DNA of 64,000 bases from Spiribacter halobius (GTDB lineage: Bacteria > Pseudomonadota > Gammaproteobacteria > Nitrococcales > Nitrococcaceae), in the NCBI RefSeq assembly GCF_020883455.1, contig NZ_CP086615.1, forward strand, positions 3,526,501 through 3,590,500, read 5' to 3'. A program made the translations under genes and the position numbers. The notes under the pieces were generated by a model that saw only the letters and a list, made by a program, of their open reading frames with translations, did no database searches and was not told the origin of the DNA. Positions 53,789 through 63,184 of the stretch are shown here, in pieces. Each line of letters starts with the position of its first letter. The first letter of the stretch is position 1.

Positions 53789-55516
53789 CTAACCGTGGGG
53801 CAGGCGCAGACCGACGCGCGCGATCCGCCCGCCGTCGATCTCCCGCACCACCAGACTCACCCCGCCCACGTCCACGCGATCGCCCTCCGAGGGCCGCCGC
53901 CGCAGCCGTCGCGCCAGGTAGTCGCCCACGGTCTCGCCCGGGCGGGCGTCGGCGACGGCGCCGCCGAGGTACGCCTCCGCCAGGGCCGCCATGTCCGCCT
54001 CCCCGTCGACGGTAAAGTCGCCGAAAAACGCCTGCTCGGCCGCGGGATGCACCGTGCCGACGGCATCCAGCCAGTGCTGGAACCGCTCCTGGAGCAGCGG
54101 GTCGGTGGCAGGCACCAGCAGGTAGAGCAGGTCCCCGGTGACGAGCTCCACATCAGCCTCCGGCGGCCGCGGCGCCCCGTCCCGCAGGATGCTGAGCAGA
54201 TGCACGCCATCGGGGGGACGCAGCTCGCCCACCCGCAGGCGGCTCGCCGGGGTCTCCGGCAGCACCTCGCAGATCACCAGATCGTGGCCGACCGGGCGAT
54301 CCAGATCCAGGCGCTGGGCCTCGGGTCGGCTGCCCGGCAGCGACAGGCCGAGCCAGCGCGCCAGCGGTGCCACGGTCCAGCCCTGCACCAGCAGCGAGAT
54401 GAGCACGACGAAGAAGGCGATATTGAAATCGCGCCCGGCGCTGGCGATGCCCGCCAGCAGCGGGAACAGCGCCAGCACGATCGGCACCGCGCCGCGCAGC
54501 CCCACCCAGCTGACGAACAGGACGTGCCGCCAGGGGAAGCGCAGCGGCAGCAGGCATAGAGCCACCGCGGCCGGCCGCGCCACCAGGATCACGAAGGCGG
54601 CGATGAACACGGCATGCCCCGCCACACTCGGCAGCTCGCCGGGGGTGACCAGCAGTCCGAGCATCAGGAACAGGCCGATCTGGCAGAGCCAGGCCATGCC
54701 GTCGTGGAAGCGCTGGATGTTGTGGCGGGCGCCCCGGGCGCGGTTGCCCAGGATCAGGCCGGCCAGGTAGGCGGCGAGGAAGCCGCTGCCGCCGGCCACC
54801 GCCGTGCCGCCGTAGACCAGCAGGCCGCCGGACAGCGCGAGCAGCGGGTTCAGGCTCGCCGGCAGCCGCAGCCGGTTGACCAGCAGCGTGAACGCTGCCC
54901 CGCCAACGGCGCCTCCGGCGAGCCCGATGCCCCCCTGCCGCAGCAGCTCAGTGGCGATCGCGCTCCAGGCGGCGGCCTCGGGCGTGCGCATCGCTTCCAG
55001 CAGCGCGATCACCATGAACACGGCCATCGGGTCGTTCACCCCGGACTCGATCTCCAGGGTGTTGCGTACCTGGTCGTGCAGCCGCAGCCCGCGGCTGCGC
55101 AGCAGATAGAACACGGCGGCCGCATCGGTGGAGGAGATAATCGCCGCCATCAGCCAGGCCTCGAGCCAGCCCCAGCCGAACAGGCCATGCAGCGCGAACG
55201 CGGTCAGCCCGGCGGTGACCACCACGCCGGCGGTGGCGAGTAGCAGGCCCGGCCGCAGGCCCGTGCGGAAGCTCGCAAGCGGCGTGTGCAGGCCGCCGTC
55301 GAAGAGGATGATGGCGAGCGCCAGCGTCCCGAGCAGATGGGCCGTGGCGACGTCGTTGAAGACAATGCCGAGCAGCCCGTCCTGGCCGGCGAGCATGCCC
55401 AGACCCAGAACCACCAGCAGCAGCGGCACGCCGCTGCGGTCCGAGGGAATGCTGGCGAGGATACCCAGCGCGAGCAGGGCGCCCGCGGCGAAGATGAATT
55501 CGTTGGCGAATTCCAC
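53789..55516 (-). CDS. nhaP2: Potassium/proton antiporter, NhaP2 (CvrA) type
   Basis: A 575-residue CPA1-family antiporter. About 12 membrane helices fill residues 1-385 (GGLHTPL, ISSTDAAAVFYLLRSR, LEIESGVNDPMAVF as core motifs). A TrkA-C domain (about 395-480) and a CorC/HlyC-like domain (about 490-575) follow, both regulatory. It exports K+ or another cation under high osmolarity or alkaline load, which fits a salt-loving host. The start is a GTG with a weak ribosome site. Confidence 0.92.
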   Translation of the reverse strand: MEFANEFIFAAGALLALGILASIPSDRSGVPLLLVVLGLGMLAGQDGLLGIVFNDVATAHLLGTLALAIILFDGGLHTPLASFRTGLRPGLLLATAGVVVTAGLTAFALHGLFGWGWLEAWLMAAIISSTDAAAVFYLLRSRGLRLHDQVRNTLEIESGVNDPMAVFMVIALLEAMRTPEAAAWSAIATELLRQGGIGLAGGAVGGAAFTLLVNRLRLPASLNPLLALSGGLLVYGGTAVAGGSGFLAAYLAGLILGNRARGARHNIQRFHDGMAWLCQIGLFLMLGLLVTPGELPSVAGHAVFIAAFVILVARPAAVALCLLPLRFPWRHVLFVSWVGLRGAVPIVLALFPLLAGIASAGRDFNIAFFVVLISLLVQGWTVAPLARWLGLSLPGSRPEAQRLDLDRPVGHDLVICEVLPETPASRLRVGELRPPDGVHLLSILRDGAPRPPEADVELVTGDLLYLLVPATDPLLQERFQHWLDAVGTVHPAAEQAFFGDFTVDGEADMAALAEAYLGGAVADARPGETVGDYLARRLRRRPSEGDRVDVGGVSLVVREIDGGRIARVGLRLPHG

Positions 55517-55536
55517 AGGGAGTCGCCCGGTGCCGC

Positions 55537-56169
55537 TCAGTCGCTGGTCCGGGTCAGCTCCCGGAAACGGGCCATGTCGCGGGCGAACTGAGCGCGGATG
55601 CGGGCCTGCTCCGCGCGCTGGCGCTCCACGAAGGCCCGGTTTTCCGCGATGCGCGCCTCCAGCTGCCCGATCTCCTCGTACAGCGGCGTCGGGTCACTAC
55701 CGCCCGAGCGCTCCAGCCGGATGACCTCCTCACGGCGGCGCTCCAGGCGCGTCTCGAGGGTATCGATGCGGCTGCGGGTGAGCGCGATCTGGCCGTCGAT
55801 GGCCTGCAGGCGCTCGTCCCGGGCCTCTTCCATCTCGGCCACGCTCTGGAACGTCAGCAGCAGGTTGCGGTCGCGCTCGGCCTGGGCGGCGGCCTCCCGG
55901 TCGCGCGCGGCCTCCGCCTCGCGCTGGCGGGCCAGCGCCTCCATCTGCTCCAGCGTGGGCGGCGGCTCGATACGCTCGACGGTAATGCCCGTGTCCGACT
56001 TCACCTCGCGCTCGCGCCGACGCTGCGCCTCCTCCGGCGGCAGCGTGTCGCTGTAGTGGACGTTGCCCTCGTCGTCCACCCACTTGTAGGTGGGCGCGGG
56101 CACCGCCGTGGACCACAGCAGCAGCACGAGCAGTGCGCCCGCCACAGGCTGCCTGAGCGATCTTGCCAT
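55537..56169 (-). CDS. DUF4124-domain protein with coiled coil
   Basis: A 210-residue exported protein. A signal peptide ends near residue 25 (VPAPTYKW), then comes a DUF4124 domain (YKWVDDEGNVHYSDTLPPEEA), then about 130 residues of charged coiled coil (REAEAARDREAAAQAERDR...). DUF4124 is widespread in gammaproteobacteria with no known function. It lies 20 bases before nhaP2 on the same strand, so the two may be cotranscribed. Confidence 0.88.
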   Translation of the reverse strand: MARSLRQPVAGALLVLLLWSTAVPAPTYKWVDDEGNVHYSDTLPPEEAQRRREREVKSDTGITVERIEPPPTLEQMEALARQREAEAARDREAAAQAERDRNLLLTFQSVAEMEEARDERLQAIDGQIALTRSRIDTLETRLERRREEVIRLERSGGSDPTPLYEEIGQLEARIAENRAFVERQRAEQARIRAQFARDMARFRELTRTSD

Positions 56170-56276
56170 GCGCGCCGATGCCCCCCGACTAAAGACCTGA
56201 CCCGCGGTGGCCCCGCGACCACCAGACTTGAAGCTAACAGGCCCTCCCGCCGCGGTCGAGTGAGCGCCGCACGCTT

Positions 56277-56921
56277 TCAGCGCACGCCGTAACGGACGCG
56301 ATAGCGCTCGATGGCCGGCAGGTGGCCGTCCGGGTCGCCGCGCTCGCGCAGGTAGTCCGTCAGGGCATCGAGGTCGATGATGGCGGTGACGGGCACGCCG
56401 TGACTGGCGGCCACCTCCTGGGTGGCGGAGCGCTCGCCCGTGCCCCGCTCCTGGCGGTCGAGGGCCACCAGCACGCCGGCGAGGCGCGCGCCGGCGGCCT
56501 CGATCAACGCCACGCTCTCGGCCACCGAGGTCCCCGCCGAGATGACGTCGTCCACCACCAGGACACGCCCCTGCAACGGGGCCCCCACCAGGTGCCCACC
56601 CTCGCCGTGGTCCTTCTCCTCCTTGCGGTTGAAGGCCCAGGGGACGTCACGCCCGGCCACCTCGGCGAGACCGATGGCCGTCGCCGCCACCAGCGGAATG
56701 CCCTTGTAGGCGGGGCCGAAGAGCATGTCGAACTGGAGCTCGGCATCCAGGGCAGCGCAGGCATAAGCGTGCCCGAGCCGGCGCAGGGCGTCACCGCTGT
56801 CGAACAGCCCCGTGTTGAAGAAGTAGGGGCTCACGCGGCCGGATTTGAGGGTGAACTCGCCGAAACGCAGGACGCCGTGTTCCAGGGCGAATTCGATCAG
56901 ATCGCGCTGGTAGTCGCGCAT
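56277..56921 (-). CDS. pyrE: Orotate phosphoribosyltransferase
   Basis: Makes orotidine monophosphate from orotate and PRPP. The 214-residue product has [32 protein letters not shown] and the PRPP loop [13 protein letters not shown]. Two ATGs lie side by side (56924 and 56921); the second is six bases from AGGAGG and is preferred. The upstream region is a run of GTGACGG heptamers. Confidence 0.96.
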   Translation of the reverse strand: MRDYQRDLIEFALEHGVLRFGEFTLKSGRVSPYFFNTGLFDSGDALRRLGHAYACAALDAELQFDMLFGPAYKGIPLVAATAIGLAEVAGRDVPWAFNRKEEKDHGEGGHLVGAPLQGRVLVVDDVISAGTSVAESVALIEAAGARLAGVLVALDRQERGTGERSATQEVAASHGVPVTAIIDLDALTDYLRERGDPDGHLPAIERYRVRYGVR

Positions 56922-56959
56922 CATGGGCCTCCTTCCTGCAGGCGGCACAGTTTACCTTC

Positions 56960-57008
56960 GTGACGGGTGACGGGTGACGGGTGACGGGTGACGGGTGACT
57001 GGTGACGG
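56960..57008. repeat. Tandem GTGACGG heptamers upstream of pyrE
   Basis: Seven units in a row, six exact and one GTGACTG. They lie in the divergent gap between pyrE and a membrane protein gene. A variable copy number would be expected in such a run. Confidence 0.9.
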
Positions 57009-57107
57009 GTGTTCAGAGTATGCGGACTGGTGGCCCGATCGGCAGGGAATGACAGTTTCGTGACAGCGTCGTACGCTACGCGGTTTCTCCTGCTCCGGGG
57101 TTCCGCC

Positions 57108-57788
57108 ATGCGCAACGACCGCCGCACCGCCACGATCCTTCTCGTCGCGCTCGCGATCTATACCGCTGCCATGGTCACGCTGGGCGTGTTCCTCGATGCC
57201 GGCGTGCGCAGCCGGATTTTCGCCGAATCGGGGCCCTTCGAGACGGCCAGCGAGTGGTTCTGGTTCGCGCTGGCCGTGGCCTGCCTGTGGCTGCTCCGGG
57301 CCACGCCGCGCGGCGGCATCGCGCTCGGGCTCGCCGCACTGCTGGCAGGGCTGCGGGAGGCGGAGATGCACAAGGCCCTGACGGCGGACAGCATCTTCAA
57401 GACCAACTACTACCTGGACAGCGCCGCGCCGCTCTGGGAGAAGGCGCTGGGCGGGGCCGTGGCGCTCGGCGCCATCGGCCTCGTGGTCTACCTGGGCGTT
57501 CGCGCCTGGCGACTGCTGCTGCGCGAGGGCAACTGGCGCACTCCCTGGGGCCTGGTGGTGGCGGTGGGGGCGCTGGCGTTGCCGGTGCTCAAGGTGATCG
57601 ACCGCGCACCGGCCCTGCTCGTCCAGCACTTCGGCCTCGCCCTGCCCGCGGCGATCAAGGACGTCATGGGCTCGGTGGAGGAAGGTGTGGAGATGGCGCT
57701 GCCGCTGCTCTTCCTGGCGGCGCTGCGTATGGCCACGGCGAACCAGCCGGCCCCCGCAACCCGCCACGCGGTCACCGGTGACCGGTGA
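57108..57788 (+). CDS. Uncharacterised membrane protein
   Basis: A 226-residue protein with five or six predicted helices (ATILLVALAIYTAAMVTLGVFL, FWFALAVACLWLL, GIALGLAALLAGL, GAVALGAIGLVVYLGV, TPWGLVVAVGALALPVL, ALPLLFLAALRMA). Conserved-looking polar residues sit between helices (LREAEMHKALTADSIFKTNYY, VEEGVEMALP). I do not recognise the family. The last codons and the TGA are themselves made of GGTGACC heptamers, so the C-terminal PATRHAVTGDR may be repeat-derived. Confidence 0.78.
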   Translation: MRNDRRTATILLVALAIYTAAMVTLGVFLDAGVRSRIFAESGPFETASEWFWFALAVACLWLLRATPRGGIALGLAALLAGLREAEMHKALTADSIFKTNYYLDSAAPLWEKALGGAVALGAIGLVVYLGVRAWRLLLREGNWRTPWGLVVAVGALALPVLKVIDRAPALLVQHFGLALPAAIKDVMGSVEEGVEMALPLLFLAALRMATANQPAPATRHAVTGDR

Positions 57789-58090
57789 CCGGTGACGGGG
57801 GCGTCGTGATGCCTTCCAGCCGACGGAGCGCGGCTCTCCCGGGCGAATCCCCGACCGGCACCGGCACGGCCGTGCAGGTCCGGGTGCGGTGCGCCCTCCC
57901 GGGACCGTAGGCGACAGGGATGTCGCCTTCGAGCCTACATGGATGTATTCACGGCGTGTCCCGGGAGGGCGTGCCGCACCCGGACCCCGCCTCCATCACT
58001 CGAGCAGCCATCGACACGTCCGGCTGGGGATTCGCCCGGCGGAGCCGCGATCCGGCGGCGCAAAATCCTAGCGCGTCACCCGTCACCCGG
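57770..58090. repeat. GGTGACC heptamer arms around a constant-core element
   Basis: The left arm (57770-57800) overlaps the stop of the membrane protein gene; the right arm (58073-58090) overlaps the stop of the PEP carboxylase gene. Between them lies constant-core copy 6. This fills the 294-base gap between the two convergent genes. Confidence 0.82.
57877..57986. repeat. Constant-core element with private arms, copy 6
   Basis: Arms of 29 bases starting GGTCCGGGTGCGGTGCG, nearly perfect. The core has GTAGGCGACA/TGTCGCC and GGATGTATTCACGGCGTGT. Confidence 0.85.
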
Positions 58091-60725
58091 TATTGCGCAT
58101 GCCCGCGGCGATGCCGTTGATGCAGACCATGAGCGCCTTGCGCAGATTCTCCTCGTGGCCATGGCGCACCCGCTGCAGCAGCTCCACCTGCACCAGGTTG
58201 AGCGGGTCCACGTAGGGGTTGCGCACGGCTACCGAGCGCTGCACCACGGGGGCATCGTCCAGCGGCCGCTCGTGGCCGCTCACCGCCAGCACGGCCTTCC
58301 GGGTCTCGACGTACTGCTCGCGCAGGCGGGCGCCGAGGGGCCGCAGCGCCGCCGGCACAAGGCGCGCGTCGTACCAGGCCGCCACGTCCGGATCGCCCTT
58401 GGCCAGCACCATCTCCAGCATGTCCACGAAGGCACGGAAGAACGGCCACTCGCGGTACATGCGCCGCAGCTCCGCCGCCTCCCCGGCGGCCAGCGCCTCC
58501 CCCAGGGCCTCGCCGACGCCGAGCCAGGCCGGCAGCATCAGCCGCGTCTGCGTCCAGGAGAAGATCCAGGGGATGGCACGCAGGCTCTCCACCCCCCGGG
58601 TCGGCTTGCGCCGCGCCGGGCGGCTGCCGATGGTCAGCTGACCGATCTCATGCTCCGGCGTCGCGTGGCGGAAGTAGTCGATGAATTCCGGGGTCTCCCG
58701 CACCAGTCCGCGGTAGGTGGTGCAGGCAGTGTCCGCCAGACGGTCCATGAGCGCGCGCCATTCCTGCCGCGGGGGCTGCGGCGGCTGCAGCGTGGCCTCG
58801 GCCACCGCCGTCGTGTAGAGCTCGAGGTTGCGCGCGGCGATGCCGGGCAGGCCGAACTTGGCCTGGATCACCTCGCCCTGCTCGGTAACCCGCAGGCGCC
58901 CGCTCACCGAGCCCGGCGGCTGCGAGAGGATCGCGGCATGGGTCGGTCCGCCGCCGCGGCCGATGGAGCCGCCACGGCCGTGGAACAGCGTCAGCTCGAA
59001 GCCCTCGCGGCGCGCCAGCGCGACCAGCCGCTCCTGGGTCTGGTACAGCGCCCAGGCGGCGGTGAGATGGCCGGCGTCCTTCCCGGAGTCCGAATAGCCG
59101 ATCATCACCTCCTGGCGACCGCCGATGTGCTTGCGGTACCAGGGGATGTCGATCAGCCGGCCGATGCAGGCCTCGGCGCCCTCCAGGTCGGTCAGGGTCT
59201 CGAACAGCGGCACCACCCGCAGGCTGCGCCGGACACCCGCCTCCTGCTGCAGCAGCTCCACGGCGAGGATGTCCGAGGGCCGCGCCGCCATGGAGATCAC
59301 GTAGGCGCCGAGTGAGCCCTCGCCGAGCTCCGCGATCACGCGGAAGGTAGCCAGCACCTCGGCGGCATCCTCGTCCGGCGCGAAGTCGCGCGGAATCAGC
59401 GGCCGGCGGCTCGCGAGCTCCCGGGTAAGGAAGGCCTGGCGCTCGTCCTCGTCCCAATCGGCGTAGCCGCCAAGCCCGAGCTCGCGGGTGATGGCATCCA
59501 GCGCCGCCGTGTGGCGCCCGGCCTCCTGGCGGATGTCCACGCGCATCAGCGTCAGCCCGAATACCGCCAGCCGGCGCAGCAGATCCAGCAGACGTCCATC
59601 CGCCACGACGCCGGCGCCGCAGCGCTGCAGCGAGTGATAGCAGGCGAGCAGCGGCTCGCGCAGCTCCTCGGTGTACCGGTAGATCTCGCCGTCCGGGGCC
59701 CGGCGACCTTCGAGCTGGGCCTCGAGCCAGTGCCGCGTCAGGCGCAGGCGGGCGCGCACCCGCTTGAGCTCGGCCCGATAGGGCTCCCAGGCATTGCCCA
59801 CCCGCTCCTGCAGCTCGTCATCCGCGCATTGCAGGGAGAGCTCCTCCACCAGCGCCTCCACCTCGCGCTCGTAGAGCTCCACGGCCATCCAGCGGTTGAG
59901 CAGGCAGACCTCGCGGGTCACGCTGGCGGTTACCCGCGGATTGCCGTCGCGGTCCCCGCCCATCCAGGAGCCGAAGCGAATGGGCGCGGCGTCCAGCGGC
60001 AGGCCGCGCCCGGTGTGGCGCTGGAGCATGCGGTCCAGCCGGCGCAGGTGGCGCGGCACCACGTCCCAGAGCGTCTGCTCGATCACCGCGAGCCCCCAGC
60101 GCGCCTCGTCCTGGGGCGCGGGGCGGCGCTGCCGGATCTCGTCGGTGTGCCAGGCGCTGGTGATCTCCCGCCGCAACGCCTGGTGCACCTCCTCGATCTC
60201 CTCCGGGGTCGGATCGAGGCGGTCCCCCTGGTCCAGCAGGTCGGCGATACGGTTGTACTTCTGCAGCAGCGAGCGGCGCATCACCTCGGTGGGATGCGCC
60301 GTCAGCACCAGCTCGATGTCCAAGTCCCGCACCGTGGCGTGCAGAGCCTCCGGGTCCACCGACTCCCTGGTGCGGGCGAAAAACTCCTCCAGCGAGCCAC
60401 GCAGCGGCGTGGACTCGGGATCCCGCAGCCAGGCCCGGCTGCGGCGCACACGGTGGTGCTGCTCGGCGATATTGGCGAGGTTCAGGAACTGGGAAAACGC
60501 CCGCACCACGGGCATGATCATCTCGTCCGGCAGCTCGCCGAGCCGGTGCTCCAGCGCCTCCGCCGCCCCGTCGACGCCGGCCCGCGCATCCTTCGCCAGC
60601 GTGCGGATGTCCTCCACCACCCGATAGACGGCCTCGCCGTCCTGCTCGTGCAGCGTACTGCCAAGCAGCCCGCCAAGCTGGCGGATATCCTCGCGCAGGG
60701 GGGCATCGGTGCGGTGGTCGGACAT
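58083..60725 (-). CDS. ppc: Phosphoenolpyruvate carboxylase
   Basis: Adds bicarbonate to PEP to make oxaloacetate. The 880-residue product has LVLTAHPTEVMRRS (catalytic His), GSWMGGDRDGNPRVT, VMIGYSDSGKDAGHL, FHGRGGSIGRGGGPTH and the hallmark C-terminus MRNTG. The ATG at 60725 gives the normal start (MSDHRTDAPLREDIRQLGGLLG). The only ribosome-site candidate (AGGG) lies inside a perfect 11-bp hairpin ending three bases before the ATG. The TGA stop is part of GGGTGAC heptamers. Confidence 0.95.
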   Translation of the reverse strand: MSDHRTDAPLREDIRQLGGLLGSTLHEQDGEAVYRVVEDIRTLAKDARAGVDGAAEALEHRLGELPDEMIMPVVRAFSQFLNLANIAEQHHRVRRSRAWLRDPESTPLRGSLEEFFARTRESVDPEALHATVRDLDIELVLTAHPTEVMRRSLLQKYNRIADLLDQGDRLDPTPEEIEEVHQALRREITSAWHTDEIRQRRPAPQDEARWGLAVIEQTLWDVVPRHLRRLDRMLQRHTGRGLPLDAAPIRFGSWMGGDRDGNPRVTASVTREVCLLNRWMAVELYEREVEALVEELSLQCADDELQERVGNAWEPYRAELKRVRARLRLTRHWLEAQLEGRRAPDGEIYRYTEELREPLLACYHSLQRCGAGVVADGRLLDLLRRLAVFGLTLMRVDIRQEAGRHTAALDAITRELGLGGYADWDEDERQAFLTRELASRRPLIPRDFAPDEDAAEVLATFRVIAELGEGSLGAYVISMAARPSDILAVELLQQEAGVRRSLRVVPLFETLTDLEGAEACIGRLIDIPWYRKHIGGRQEVMIGYSDSGKDAGHLTAAWALYQTQERLVALARREGFELTLFHGRGGSIGRGGGPTHAAILSQPPGSVSGRLRVTEQGEVIQAKFGLPGIAARNLELYTTAVAEATLQPPQPPRQEWRALMDRLADTACTTYRGLVRETPEFIDYFRHATPEHEIGQLTIGSRPARRKPTRGVESLRAIPWIFSWTQTRLMLPAWLGVGEALGEALAAGEAAELRRMYREWPFFRAFVDMLEMVLAKGDPDVAAWYDARLVPAALRPLGARLREQYVETRKAVLAVSGHERPLDDAPVVQRSVAVRNPYVDPLNLVQVELLQRVRHGHEENLRKALMVCINGIAAGMRNTG

Positions 60726-60729
60726 TAGC

Positions 60730-60756
60730 GCGCCCTGTAGTTTTGCTACAGGGCGC
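60730..60756. promoter_or_regulatory. Hairpin covering the ppc ribosome-binding region
   Basis: GCGCCCTGTAG and CTACAGGGCGC form an 11-bp perfect stem with a five-base loop, four bases before the ppc start on the minus strand. On the other side CAACTTG heptamers begin at once. Confidence 0.6.
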
Positions 60757-60932
60757 AGTTTCAAGTTGCAAGTTGCAAGTTGCAAGTTGGTCGCAACGCG
60801 GCAATCAGCCTCGCCCGACGCCTGATTGCGAACGGAACGTTATCCATTAACGAACCGTCGCCGCCGATCATGACTCGGTTGCCGCTTGTTACTTGTTACT
60901 TGCCACTTGCCACTCGCGCGGCGAGCCGCGCG
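60757..60932. repeat. CAACTTG-type heptamer inverted repeat between ppc and icd
   Basis: The left arm (60757-60790) has AGTTGCAAG units and the right arm (60885-60914) has CTTGTTACTTGCCACTTG units. A CGCGCGGC/GCCGCGCG hairpin (60915-60932) separates the right arm from the icd stop. The 94-base loop has no coding sequence. Confidence 0.82.
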
Positions 60933-60937
60933 CCAGC

Positions 60938-62701
60938 CTACTCGGGCAAGCCGAACTGCTCCACGCTGGCGAAGATGTCGGTGTCGGAGATGATGCCGAG
61001 GGGCTCGCCGACGTTGTCGACGACCACGACGCGGCGGATGTTCTCGCTCGCCATCTTCTCCGCGCAGTCATGCAGGGACATGTCCAGCGGCACGGTCTTC
61101 AGCGGCTTGCTCGCCACCTCGTCGACGCGCACCGAGCTCGGCTGCCGGTTCTTGGAGACGATGCGGGAGATGACATCGCGCTGGGTCATGATGCCCCAGT
61201 CGCCGTCCGGCCCCGGCTGGGTGATGACCGAGCTGATGCGCTTCTCGCGCATGAGGTGCATGGCGTCCTCGACGCTGGTCTCCGCCGGCACCGACACCGG
61301 GTTCGGGTTCATCAGGTCGCCCACGGTATGCGGCGTGCGCCCGGAGGCGATCATCTCCTCCAGCGGCGAGGAGACGCGGCGCAGCTCGCGGACCTTGCGG
61401 TCCTGCTCGATAGCCTGCTCGCGCTCCTGCTGGTATTTCGCGAGATCCACGCGCCCGGACTGCATGGTCTCGATGATGGCGTCGGCGAACTGGCTGGTCT
61501 TGACCTCGGTGGCGCCTTCGATCTGGCGGGCGAAGTCATAGGTGACGATGCGCGAGGTGACCACCTTCTGGTAGGCGGCACGGATGAGGTCCGCGGCCTC
61601 CTGCCAGCCGATGTACTCCAGCATCATCACGCCGGAGAACAGCAGCGACCCCGGGTTGACCTTGTCCTGGTTGGCGTACTTCGGCGCCGTGCCGTGGGTG
61701 GCCTCGAACACGGCGACGTTATCGGACATGTTCGCCCCCGGGGCGATGCCGATGCCGCCCACCTCGGCGGCGCAGGCGTCCGAGAGGTAGTCGCCGTTCA
61801 GGTTCATGGTGGCGAGGACGTCGAAGTCGTTCGGGCGCAGCAGCATCAGCTGGAAGATGATGTCCGCGATGCGGTCCTTGATGACGATCTTCCCCTCGGG
61901 GCGCTTGCCGCCGTAGGTGGAGTAGAGCTCGTCCTCGGTAATGGTGACGTCACCGAACTCCTCCCGGGCGACCTCGTAGCCCCAGCTGCGGAAGGCGCCC
62001 TCGGTGAACTTCATGATGTTGCCCTTGTGGACAAGGGTCACGCTCTCGCGGTTGTTGTCGATGGCGTACTGGATCGCCTTGCGCACCAGGCGCTTGCTGC
62101 CGAAGGGGCTGATCGGCTTGACGCCGAGGCCGGCATCGTCGAAGAACGTGGCGCCCATCTCCTCGCGCAGGAACTTCGCGAGCTTGCGGTTCTCGTCGGT
62201 GCCGGACTGATACTCCAGGCCCGCGTACACGTCCTCGGTGTTCTCGCGGAAGATCACGACGTCCACCTCTTCCGGCTTCTGCAGCGGCGAGGGCACGCCG
62301 TCGTAGTGGCGCACCGGGCGCACGCAGGCGTAGAGGTCGAGCTTCTGGCGCAGCGCGACGTTGAGCGAGCGGAAACCGCCGCCCACGGGGGTGGTCAGCG
62401 GCCCCTTGATGGAGACGATGAGGTCCTCGAGGGCTTCCTGCGTTTCGGCGGGGAAGTAGTCGCCGTCGTATAGCCCGGCGGCCTTCTCCCCCATGTAGAG
62501 CTCGGCCCAGTGGACCTTGCGCTTGCCCCCGTAGGCCTTTTCCACCGCGGCATCCCAGATGCGCATCGAGGCGCGAGTGATGTCCGGGCCGATACCGTCG
62601 CCCTCGACATAGCCGAGGATGGGGTTGTCCGGTACCTGCATGCGGCCGTCGACTACCCGGATCTTCTCGCCGCTCTCCGGATACTGGATATGCTGGGTCA
62701 T
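60938..62701 (-). CDS. icd: NADP-dependent isocitrate dehydrogenase fused to a CBS-domain pair
   Basis: A 587-residue protein. Residues 1-415 are an Icd like that of E. coli: [25 protein letters not shown] (Ser112 is the position of the E. coli regulatory serine), [28 protein letters not shown] and [17 protein letters not shown] charged helical linker (about 416-445) leads to two CBS motifs (about 459-515, starting [14 protein letters not shown]; and 523-580, with [22 protein letters not shown]). CBS pairs bind adenine nucleotides, so this enzyme may sense energy or redox state directly. E. coli Icd has 416 residues and no such tail. GGGAGG precedes the ATG. Confidence 0.93.
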   Translation of the reverse strand: MTQHIQYPESGEKIRVVDGRMQVPDNPILGYVEGDGIGPDITRASMRIWDAAVEKAYGGKRKVHWAELYMGEKAAGLYDGDYFPAETQEALEDLIVSIKGPLTTPVGGGFRSLNVALRQKLDLYACVRPVRHYDGVPSPLQKPEEVDVVIFRENTEDVYAGLEYQSGTDENRKLAKFLREEMGATFFDDAGLGVKPISPFGSKRLVRKAIQYAIDNNRESVTLVHKGNIMKFTEGAFRSWGYEVAREEFGDVTITEDELYSTYGGKRPEGKIVIKDRIADIIFQLMLLRPNDFDVLATMNLNGDYLSDACAAEVGGIGIAPGANMSDNVAVFEATHGTAPKYANQDKVNPGSLLFSGVMMLEYIGWQEAADLIRAAYQKVVTSRIVTYDFARQIEGATEVKTSQFADAIIETMQSGRVDLAKYQQEREQAIEQDRKVRELRRVSSPLEEMIASGRTPHTVGDLMNPNPVSVPAETSVEDAMHLMREKRISSVITQPGPDGDWGIMTQRDVISRIVSKNRQPSSVRVDEVASKPLKTVPLDMSLHDCAEKMASENIRRVVVVDNVGEPLGIISDTDIFASVEQFGLPE

Positions 62702-62930
62702 GAGGCCTCCCTGAATCGGACGGGGCCGCGTGGGATCGGATCCTGCGTGCCCGCCGCACGGGCACGACACACGGGCCGTGACGAAGCGTCTTGTTGTCGG
62801 TGGCGGGCCGTACCCCGCGGCGGCGCACCGGGCACCGTCGGGACGGGGCACGGATGGCCGGGGTGGGCCCACGGCGCGAATCGCCGCATATTCTCGCCGA
62901 CCCCCCTCATGCGTTCAAGAAAGCCGCCGC
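62702..62930. other. Gap upstream of icd
   Basis: I see no gene, strong hairpin or clear promoter here. Several frames are open through it but have no family likeness. It runs into the MITE-like copy at 62931. Confidence 0.5.
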
Positions 62931-63118
62931 ACAGCCCGCGTATCTCACCGATTCGCGCAGCGAGGGCGTGGAGATGGCGGGCAGGAGATGGGCAGCGCGG
63001 GAGAGTCCGGGCGCGCAGGCGTACTCGACAGTACGTCGAGCACCCGGACCGAGCGCAACGCCGGCCTGTCCGCCAGATCCGCGCCCGCAGCCGTGAATCG
63101 GTGAGATAGGCGGGCTAG
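62931..63118. mobile_element. MITE-like element, copy 2
   Basis: The same terminal repeats (TATCTCACCGATTCGCG and complement) and interior as the copy in the M16 gene, including the TACTCGACAGTACGTCGAG palindrome. The right end has CTAG; the left end reads ACAG instead. About 16 extra bases near 62975-62990 account for the greater length. It lies between icd and the thiolase gene. Confidence 0.85.
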
Positions 63119-63184
63119 CGGTCGCCGCGGCCCCGCGGCGGGCGCTACACTGCGATCTGCGACAGTCCACCGGAGGAGAGGGCC

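Noticed and set aside
56960-57008. Tandem GTGACGG run as a possible CRISPR or phage attachment site
   Set aside because: Units are 7 bp with no spacers and no cas, integrase or tRNA gene nearby.
62730-63109. Several open frames in the icd-thiolase gap
   Set aside because: They overlap each other and the MITE-like copy, start without ribosome sites and show no family features.
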